Positions 8,372-13,279 of a stretch of DNA of 14,027 nucleotides are shown piece by piece. The DNA comes from Clostridia bacterium (lineage in GTDB: Bacteria; Bacillota; Clostridia; Oscillospirales; Acutalibacteraceae): NCBI GenBank assembly GCA_900766945.1, contig CAAFXD010000281.1, positions 1 through 14,027 on the forward strand, given 5' to 3'. The notes under the pieces are model-generated. The model saw only the letters and a list, made by a program, of their open reading frames with translations, was not told the origin of the DNA and searched no databases. The position numbers were made by a program, and so were the translations under genes. The stretch's first letter is position 1; every line of letters starts with the position of its first letter.

Positions 8372-9037
8372 TTATTTTATGATTTTCAGTTTCAGCATCA
8401 CAAGTGCGCCCGCAATCGCGGCAATGATGGTAATGAAAATCATGGTGCCAACTGCCATTGTCGGCGCAAATACATAGACAAGCACACCGACCAAAATGGG
8501 GAAAATCGAGATTTTCCAATGCTTAGTGAAATACGAAGCACCCAACGCACCGAACAGCGCGGGAAGGACATAGTTAAATGCCGGTGCCAGCAAAGAGCCC
8601 GGTGCGGTGATTTTCATAATGGACGGCCCGAACGCCAGCACGCCGACGGCAATCACGAGCGTGGTGGTTATCGCAGAAGCAGCTATCGCGATAGTGGAAA
8701 TCACTTCCCCTTCTTCACTTGTCGCCTTATACCCCGAACGGTCGAGCGCGCTCAACGCACAGGGCAGTTTCAGGTTGGTGATGTTGCCCGTCACAAAACT
8801 TAAATAGGTGCCGCCCGCGCCAAGCATGGGCGTATAGGTAATCACCTCAATAATTGCCGTACTCCAATAAATCGGGATAATCTTTAAGGCGGCGCTTAAA
8901 AAGGTGTTCCACGCCGGAAACGCGTTGTAATAGAGCGAAAATACAAGCGGTACGGCAAACAGCACGCAAAGGGCGCTGATTGACCAAATACTGCCCCACA
9001 TATGCATTTTATCAATATAGGTTTTCGGATTTTTCAT
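8372..9037 (-). CDS. Polytopic membrane protein, partner of the DUF5058 protein
   Basis: A 221-residue integral membrane protein with about six hydrophobic segments (near 15-36, 46-69, 110-137, 147-167, 175-192 and 194-214). A conserved-looking loop at 73-94 contains G-A-G-G-T-Y-L-S-F-V-T-G-N and then N-L-K-L-P-C-A, before a charged stretch S-E-E-G-E. The loop has a faint likeness to gate-type nucleoside-recognition membrane proteins, but I cannot place the family with certainty. The ATG at 9037 is chosen because GGAGGG lies seven bases upstream and its ATGA overlaps the stop of the DUF5058 gene by four bases; an in-frame start farther up lacks this. The tight coupling suggests a two-subunit complex, perhaps a transporter. 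Function is unknown. Confidence 0.85.
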   Translation of the reverse strand: MKNPKTYIDKMHMWGSIWSISALCVLFAVPLVFSLYYNAFPAWNTFLSAALKIIPIYWSTAIIEVITYTPMLGAGGTYLSFVTGNITNLKLPCALSALDRSGYKATSEEGEVISTIAIAASAITTTLVIAVGVLAFGPSIMKITAPGSLLAPAFNYVLPALFGALGASYFTKHWKISIFPILVGVLVYVFAPTMAVGTMIFITIIAAIAGALVMLKLKIIK

Positions 9038-9876
9038 GCGCAGGCCCTCCAAACAATCTCGCCGTTTTCGTTGTAGGCGCGCCATACAAATTCCGTGAGT
9101 TCACTCGGCAATACCTGCGTCAGCAACACGGCAATGCCCATGGCGCCGAACATGGCAATCGGCAAAACAAACGGCTCTAATTTGGTGAGATGTTTCTTTT
9201 TGCAAAGCAAATCGAGCGCCACGGTAAATACCATTGCCGAAAGCAAAACGGCAATCGTCATAAAGCCTGCGGACGGCCCGTCTTTTTGCACACCCATAAT
9301 ACTTCTTGCGATAAACGCCGCCATAATCCCGATAAACGCCGCCGCGCCCAAAATATCGCCGACATTGGCGCTGATTTTTTTCTTGGGCTTTTCGCCGTCG
9401 GCGGCGGTCTCTTCACGCCCGTCCCCCAACACCTTGTGCATGGCCTTGTGTATCCGTTTGCACAAAAACGGCAGTAACACAAGCGGGAAGCAAGAGCCGA
9501 CCGTCATTGCCCACGCCACGGTGGAAAATTCCAAGGTATTCAAATCGGAATTTGCCATAGAAGTGCCGAGCGCTTCCAACGCCGCCTCCGCCGCCACGGT
9601 TTCATACGCCAAATTGCCGATAACGGACAGGCGTATCCACGGCAAAACATAGCCGAGCGCCGACGCAAGCGCCAACACCGTTGCCAAAATGGAAATGGCA
9701 GGCGCTATCGAAAACAAGGCGCTGGATATGACTGTTTGTTTCATTTTTGCGGTTTCAATGCCCAATTCCCTGCCGCGTTTCCACGCCTTTGCAAGGAAAA
9801 ACAGAGATTGCGCCGCCACAAACACGACCACCACAGCCGCCAGCGCATACATCACGCCGCTGTTTTTAAAATCCAT
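9034..9876 (-). CDS. DUF5058-type integral membrane protein
   Basis: A 280-residue protein with about six membrane segments (near 8-29, 49-77, 115-139, 173-192, 203-224 and 233-256) and a basic, charged cytoplasmic-looking loop at 140-170. The pattern A-Q-S-x-F-F-L-x-K-A-W-K-R-G-x-E-L-G-I (22-40) and S-S-A-L-F-S-I-A-P-A-I (51-61) match what I recall of the DUF5058 family, whose function is not known. A short echo, V-W-R-A, occurs twice near the C-terminus (264-267 and 275-278). The ATG at 9876 has GGGGG seven bases upstream; ATGs at 9882 and 9918 are in frame but lack a spaced ribosome site. It is the first gene of a two-gene operon with its own promoter and leader hairpin. Confidence 0.85.
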   Translation of the reverse strand: MDFKNSGVMYALAAVVVVFVAAQSLFFLAKAWKRGRELGIETAKMKQTVISSALFSIAPAISILATVLALASALGYVLPWIRLSVIGNLAYETVAAEAALEALGTSMANSDLNTLEFSTVAWAMTVGSCFPLVLLPFLCKRIHKAMHKVLGDGREETAADGEKPKKKISANVGDILGAAAFIGIMAAFIARSIMGVQKDGPSAGFMTIAVLLSAMVFTVALDLLCKKKHLTKLEPFVLPIAMFGAMGIAVLLTQVLPSELTEFVWRAYNENGEIVWRACA

Positions 9877-9898
9877 AGTCATTCCCCCTTTTCGGAAT

Positions 9899-9931
9899 AG
9901 AAAAAGGCACGGATACATGTGCGCCGTGCCT
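9899..9931 (-). promoter_or_regulatory. Terminator-like hairpin at the 5' end of the DUF5058 leader
   Basis: Perfect 8-bp GC-rich arms AGGCACGG (9905-9912) and CCGTGCCT (9924-9931) flank an 11-base loop. Read on the - strand the stem is followed directly by TTTTT and then CTATT, as in an intrinsic terminator, 23 bases before the gene start. The predicted transcription start lies only a few bases before the stem. It may be an attenuator or a 5' mRNA-protecting stem. No alternative antiterminator pairing is obvious. Confidence 0.6.
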
Positions 9932-9942
9932 GTAACAAAAAG

Positions 9943-9971
9943 AATATAACATATTTTTTAAGAAAATTCAA
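9943..9971 (-). promoter_or_regulatory. Sigma-A type promoter for the DUF5058 operon
   Basis: On the - strand, TTGAAT (9966-9971) and TATATT (9943-9948) are separated by 17 bases, and a TG one base before the -10 box makes it an extended -10. Transcription should begin near 9935-9937, about 60 bases before the ATG at 9876. Confidence 0.75.
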
Positions 9972-10020
9972 TATCTCTTTTGCAAATTACACATTTCTCG
10001 ACGAAAGAGTTTTATTTTGT

Positions 10021-10061
10021 GGGATTTGAGATTCTTCACTTCGTTCAGAATGACATATCCC
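10021..10061. repeat. Palindromic repeat-like intergenic element
   Basis: A nested inverted repeat: GGGAT (10021-10025) pairs with ATCCC (10057-10061), and inside it ATTCT (10030-10034) pairs with AGAAT (10046-10050) around a TTC-rich centre. The inner core (10028-10055) closely resembles a short dyad that I recall scattered in intergenic DNA of many bacterial genomes. Only one copy is in this window, so the repeat status rests on memory of that motif. It lies in the 9972-10159 gap, which otherwise holds only the hairpin at 10096-10124 and no gene. Confidence 0.5.
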
Positions 10062-10095
10062 CCGTACTTCCACGCACAAGATACCGACAAGGAAC

Positions 10096-10124
10096 AAGCG
10101 CACACCGCAGGGTGTGCGCTTTTT
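10096..10124. terminator. Strong hairpin, probable terminator downstream of the zinc-ribbon gene
   Basis: An 11-bp perfect stem (10096-10106 with 10111-10121) closes a GCAG loop. By position it should end the - strand zinc-ribbon transcript, whose stop is 35 bases away. However, the clean T-run (10120-10124) is on the + strand; on the - strand the stem is followed by TTGTTCCTTGT, which is a weaker tail. It may work in both directions. Confidence 0.75.
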
Positions 10125-10159
10125 GCATAATCTATTGAAATTGAAAAGAATTTAATAAT

Positions 10160-10441
10160 TTATGCCTGTTCTTCCTTCATCTTTGCAAAGCATTCGCTGC
10201 AATACACCGGACGGTCGTCACGGGGCTGGAACGGTACACGCGCTTCGCCGCCGCAAGCCGCACAAGTTGCGGTGAACATTTCTCTTTCCCCTCTGGCTGC
10301 GTTCTTTCTTGCATCACGGCAAGCCTTGCAGCGCTGGGGCTCATTCACGAAACCCTTTTCGGCGTAAAATTCCTGCTCGCCTGCGGTGAATACAAATTCG
10401 TTGCCGCAATCCTTGCAGATGATGGTCTTGTCTTCGTACAT
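10160..10441 (-). CDS. Small double zinc-ribbon protein
   Basis: A 93-residue soluble protein with two zinc ribbons. The first uses C9-x2-C12 and C38-x2-C41 and contains F-V-F-T-A-G-E-Q-E-F-Y-A-E-K-G-F, the signature of the probable zinc-ribbon domain family (zf-trcl). The second is a CxxC-x17-CxxC unit, C60-x2-C63 and C81-x2-C84, with V-P-F-Q-P-R before the last pair. Both ribbons have all four cysteines. The ATG at 10441 follows GAGG by seven to eight bases; an upstream in-frame ATG at 10507 has a ribosome site only three bases away. It lies 118 nt downstream of the sigma factor gene in the same direction and may share its transcript. The role is unknown; nucleic-acid or protein binding is plausible. 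Confidence 0.92.
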   Translation of the reverse strand: MYEDKTIICKDCGNEFVFTAGEQEFYAEKGFVNEPQRCKACRDARKNAARGEREMFTATCAACGGEARVPFQPRDDRPVYCSECFAKMKEEQA

Positions 10442-10558
10442 TTTGCTACCTCGCTTGAAAAAAATATTTTTACCCCGAGCGGGCTTGCACCGCTGCATAC
10501 TGTCCATGCTCTCCTTGCTGAGAAAGGGCTTGTTTATGAAATTTTGCCGAAAAAAGAT

Positions 10559-11131
10559 TTAGAATTGCTCCTCTTTCAGCTTGTGGCGAACCCTTTGCAG
10601 TGCATTGTCAACAGATTTGGGCGTTTTGCCGAGGCGCTCGGCGATTTCCCGATAAGAAAGACCGCTCAAAAACAGGTACAGCACCGTGCGTTCGTTGGAA
10701 GACAGCTTGGTATCCACACGGCGCAACAGAGTTTCACATTCCTCCCGCAGGTCACCGTATGCCTCCACCGTTAATTCGGGCGCGGGCAAATCCGCATCCA
10801 GCGGAACGGTATCCTGCGTACGCACGCTTTTCGAGCCGTTTCCCTTTCGCAAAGCCGAAATCATACGGTTGCGAATACAAACGCCGGCATAGGTCCCGAA
10901 AGACGCTTCGGCACCGATTTGATAGGTATGTACCGCCGAAAGGAGCGCGAGCATACCCTCCTGCACCAAGTCATCTGCATCCAAATCGGCGCAGGCATAG
11001 GCGGTTGCACGGGCGCGCATAGCGGGCATGAACGATGCCGCCAAACGGGCAAATGCCGTGTCATCCCCCTGCCGCGCGGCGAGCACCAACTCGTCCAACG
11101 AGGTGTCGGTTTGGTTCGATTTTTCGGACAA
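10559..11131 (-). CDS. SigH-like sigma-70 family RNA polymerase sigma factor
   Basis: A 190-residue sigma factor with region 2 (about 12-85, with D-D-L-V-Q-E-G at 53-59 for core and -10 contact) and region 4 (about 140-188, L-S-Y-R-E-I-A-E-R-L-G-K helix-turn-helix, then K-S-V-D-N-A-L-Q-R-V). The last motif and the R-Q-G-D-D start of region 2 closely match SigH (sigma-30) of Bacillus and Clostridium, which drives stationary-phase and early sporulation genes. There is no region 1 or 3. The start is a TTG at 11131, six bases after GAGGTG; a GTG at 11140 is possible but poorly supported, and the far upstream in-frame ATG would lie beyond the promoter. Its neighbours are not the usual sigH ones (secE, nusG, rpmG), so it may be a paralogue. 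It has its own promoter with a palindrome. Confidence 0.92.
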   Translation of the reverse strand: MSEKSNQTDTSLDELVLAARQGDDTAFARLAASFMPAMRARATAYACADLDADDLVQEGMLALLSAVHTYQIGAEASFGTYAGVCIRNRMISALRKGNGSKSVRTQDTVPLDADLPAPELTVEAYGDLREECETLLRRVDTKLSSNERTVLYLFLSGLSYREIAERLGKTPKSVDNALQRVRHKLKEEQF

Positions 11132-11160
11132 ATCGGTCACCTCACAAATGGGAATAAAGC

Positions 11161-11178
11161 GTACAATATGTATTGTAC
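11161..11178. promoter_or_regulatory. Operator-like palindrome over the sigma factor promoter
   Basis: GTACAATATGTATTGTAC has perfect 8-bp arms with a two-base centre. It covers the -10 box (11172-11177) and the expected transcription start of the sigma gene, so a protein bound here would block RNA polymerase. The binding protein is not encoded recognisably in the window. Confidence 0.6.
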
Positions 11179-11199
11179 CATAAAAATCGTTTTTGTCAA
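11172..11199 (-). promoter_or_regulatory. Strong sigma-A type promoter of the sigma factor gene
   Basis: On the - strand TTGACA (11194-11199, perfect -35) and TACAAT (11172-11177, one mismatch to TATAAT) are 16 bases apart, in AT-rich DNA. Two TTTATAC direct repeats lie 11-26 bases upstream of the -35 box. The start site should fall near 11164-11166, leaving a leader of about 33 bases before the TTG. Confidence 0.85.
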
Positions 11200-11250
11200 T
11201 AAATTTTTTGTATAAACTGTATAAAAAGACATTTTTTGGCGCTCTTTTTA

Positions 11251-11285
11251 CAAAATGTGCGCAAACGCGACGGTTTGCGCACATT
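11251..11285 (-). terminator. Intrinsic terminator after the phosphohexomutase operon
   Basis: Perfect 13-bp arms (11254-11266 and 11273-11285) enclose a six-base loop. On the - strand the stem runs straight into TTTTG and then an A-run. It begins eight bases after the stop of the 34-residue ORF and separates that transcript from the sigma factor promoter. Confidence 0.85.
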
Positions 11286-11292
11286 CCCCGTT

Positions 11293-11397
11293 TTATAAAT
11301 TCCCGAACACGCTCACAAGCACGGTGACCGTGCCGCCGAGCATCAGCACCGCCAACACCACGGCAATCACACGGACGGCAACTTTACTATTCATCAT
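11293..11397 (-). CDS. 34-residue single-span membrane peptide
   Basis: An ORF too short for ordinary gene finders. It encodes a 34-residue peptide starting M-M-N-S-K-V-A-V-R-V, with one uninterrupted hydrophobic stretch from about residue 9 to 30 and ending F-G-N-L. The charged residues K5 and R9 before the span suggest an N-in orientation. AAAGGAAG lies about ten bases before the first ATG (11397); the second ATG directly after it is an alternative. It begins 17 bases after the stop of the phosphohexomutase gene and ends eight bases before a strong terminator, so it sits exactly where a last operon gene would be. Similar tiny hydrophobic proteins exist in Clostridia, but I cannot name a family. 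Expression is inferred. Confidence 0.65.
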   Translation of the reverse strand: MMNSKVAVRVIAVVLAVLMLGGTVTVLVSVFGNL

Positions 11398-11414
11398 TTT
11401 TAAAAGACTTCCTT

Positions 11415-13133
11415 TCAAATGCCGAGGCGTTTTTCCATATCCGCCGCGATTGCATCGGTTTTGGCCTGCGCGTTGTCGCGCGTGTCGGCAACCGAAGTGA
11501 TATAAATTTTGATTTTCGGCTCGGTGCCCGACGGGCGTACAATCACGCTGTCCGCACCCTCCAACCGGTATTGAAGCACATTGGATTTCGGTAAATCGAC
11601 TGTGGTTTCATTGCCGGTTTTCAAATCCTTGCAAAGGCTCGCTTTGTAGTCGGTAATGCTTTCGACTGCCTCGCCCGCGATTTCCTTCGGCGGATTTTCG
11701 CGCAGAGAGTTCATCATATCCGCCATTTTCTGCATGCCTGCCGCGCCCTCAAAATTGAAGTTTAACAGGGTGTTTAAGTACATACCGTACTTTTTATATA
11801 TGCTTTGCATAAAGTCATACAGGCTCATGCCCTTTGCCTTGTAATATGCCGCCATTTCGCAAATGAGCATCGAGGCGACCACCGCGTCTTTGTCACGGCA
11901 ATGCGCGCCGCGCAAATAGCCGTAAGACTCCTCCATACCGATAATATAGCGGTCGGTTTCGCCTTTTTCTTCGAGTTTGGTGACCAATTCCCCGATATAC
12001 TTAAAGCCCGTCAGCAAATCGGCGGTTTCGGCGCCGTAGTGTTCGGCAATTTTCGCCACCAAACGCGTGGTGACAATGGTTTTGACCACAACGGGATTTT
12101 TGGGGAGTTTCCCCTGTGCCGAAAGCGACGAGAGCACATATTCCGTCAACATAGCGCCGACCTCATTGCCGGTCATCAGTTTGTATTCGCCGTCGTCGAG
12201 CACCGCAATGCCCACACGGTCACAGTCGGGGTCGGTGGCAAGCAGTAAATCTGCTTTTTTCGTTTCGGAAAGCGCAATCGCGCGTTCAAATGCCTGCCGA
12301 ATTTCGGGATTCGGATACGGACAGGTCGGGAAATTGCCGTCGGGCAGTTCCTGCTCGGGCACAACGGTCACGTCCCGAATGCCGATGCGCTTTAAAATCT
12401 CGCGCACATGGAGGTTGCCCGTGCCGTTGAGCGGGGTGTAAATCACGGATAAATCCGAGGTTTTGCACACTTCGGGGTTCACCTGTGCTTTTAAGACTTC
12501 TTCGTAAAAGCCCTCAAAGACATCTCTTTCAATATAGCGGATTTTGCCCTCTGCCAGCGCTTCGTCGAAATCCATGGTTTTCACGCCCGAGAACATATCG
12601 ACCTTTTGAATATAGGCGTAGGTTTTTGCCGCCGCCGCGTCGGTCATTTGGTAGCCGTTGGGGTCATAGCATTTATAGCCGTTGTATTTTGAGGGGTTGT
12701 GGCTCGCGGTAATGATAATGCCCGAACTGCATTTTAAGGTGCGCACCGCGTAAGAGAGCATCGGGGTGGGCACGAGTTCGGGGTACAAATACACCTGCAC
12801 ACCGTTCGCCGCCAAAACGCACGCCGCCGAACGCGCAAACACATCGGATTTAATACGCGAATCGTAAGCAATGGCGATAGACGGATTCTTGAAATCCTCG
12901 TTCAAATAATCGGCAAGCCCCTGCGTTGCCTGATTGACGGTATAGATATTCATACGGTTGGTGCCTGCGCCGATAACGCCGCGCAAGCCCGCCGTGCCGA
13001 ATTCGAGATTTTTGTAGAAACGGTCGAGGATTTCGTCCTCATTTCCTTTTACACTTGCAAGCTCCGGCAATAAGTCTGCGTCCGCCGTCGCTTTTTCGCA
13101 CCAAAGCGCATATAAACTGTGAATGTCGTTCAT
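11415..13133 (-). CDS. pgcA: Phosphohexomutase (phosphoglucomutase/phosphomannomutase)
   Basis: A 572-residue alpha-D-phosphohexomutase that interconverts hexose 1- and 6-phosphates, supplying glucose 1-phosphate for UDP-glucose and cell-surface sugars. All four active-site loops are present: T-A-S-H-N (142-146, Ser144 is the phosphorylated residue), the metal loop D-P-D-C-D-R (301-306), the sugar loop G-M-E-E-S-Y-G (399-405) and the phosphate loop R-P-S-G-T-E-P-K (533-540). Length and E-F-G-T-A-G-L-R-G near the N-terminus fit the Bacillus PgcA type (about 580 residues). The ATG at 13133 follows AGGAGG by seven bases. It has its own promoter and is followed by the 34-residue ORF. Choice between glucose and mannose substrates cannot be made from sequence alone. 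Confidence 0.95.
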   Translation of the reverse strand: MNDIHSLYALWCEKATADADLLPELASVKGNEDEILDRFYKNLEFGTAGLRGVIGAGTNRMNIYTVNQATQGLADYLNEDFKNPSIAIAYDSRIKSDVFARSAACVLAANGVQVYLYPELVPTPMLSYAVRTLKCSSGIIITASHNPSKYNGYKCYDPNGYQMTDAAAAKTYAYIQKVDMFSGVKTMDFDEALAEGKIRYIERDVFEGFYEEVLKAQVNPEVCKTSDLSVIYTPLNGTGNLHVREILKRIGIRDVTVVPEQELPDGNFPTCPYPNPEIRQAFERAIALSETKKADLLLATDPDCDRVGIAVLDDGEYKLMTGNEVGAMLTEYVLSSLSAQGKLPKNPVVVKTIVTTRLVAKIAEHYGAETADLLTGFKYIGELVTKLEEKGETDRYIIGMEESYGYLRGAHCRDKDAVVASMLICEMAAYYKAKGMSLYDFMQSIYKKYGMYLNTLLNFNFEGAAGMQKMADMMNSLRENPPKEIAGEAVESITDYKASLCKDLKTGNETTVDLPKSNVLQYRLEGADSVIVRPSGTEPKIKIYITSVADTRDNAQAKTDAIAADMEKRLGI

Positions 13134-13175
13134 TGAAAAGCCTCCTGCACATTCTCTTGATTTGCATATATAAGA

Positions 13176-13204
13176 ATTATACTACAAAACCGCGTTTTGC
13201 GCAA
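13176..13204 (-). promoter_or_regulatory. Promoter of the phosphohexomutase gene
   Basis: On the - strand a perfect TATAAT -10 box (13176-13181) stands 17 bases after TTGCGC (13199-13204), which matches the -35 consensus only in TTG. The start should lie near 13168, about 35 bases before the ATG. Confidence 0.65.
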
Positions 13205-13218
13205 TCAAAAACTGTCGA

Positions 13219-13247
13219 TTGCAGGAATTCGCAGAATATGGTAGAAT
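13219..13247 (+). promoter_or_regulatory. Promoter of the YifB/ComM-like gene
   Basis: TTGCAG (13219-13224) and TAGAAT (13242-13247) are 17 bases apart, with TG one base before the -10 box (extended -10). It is back-to-back with the phosphohexomutase promoter; the two -35 boxes are 14 bases apart. The leader would be about 25 bases. Confidence 0.65.
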
Positions 13248-13279
13248 AAAAGCAGAAAACTGTGCACAGGGGTGGTTTT

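Noticed and set aside
8309..8803. 164-codon + strand frame starting at the ntpD stop
   Set aside because: It reads through the bidirectional terminator and is antisense to the 221-residue membrane protein; composition is not protein-like.
9095..9652. 185-codon open frame on the + strand
   Set aside because: It is antisense to the DUF5058 gene, which has better composition, start signal, promoter and operon structure.
9877..9918. Upstream in-frame ATGs (9882, 9918) extending the DUF5058 protein
   Set aside because: The ATG at 9918 is in the loop of the leader hairpin with no ribosome site; the one at 9882 is too close to the GGGGG site.
10478..10494. Hairpin AGCGG/CCGCT followed by an AT-rich tract between the sigma and zinc-ribbon genes
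   Set aside because: Only five pairs, and the T-run starts about a dozen bases after the stem, so it is not a convincing terminator.
11132..11284. In-frame ATG at 11284 extending the sigma factor by 51 residues
   Set aside because: The extension would run through the promoter, operator and terminator stem, and the sigma family does not have it.
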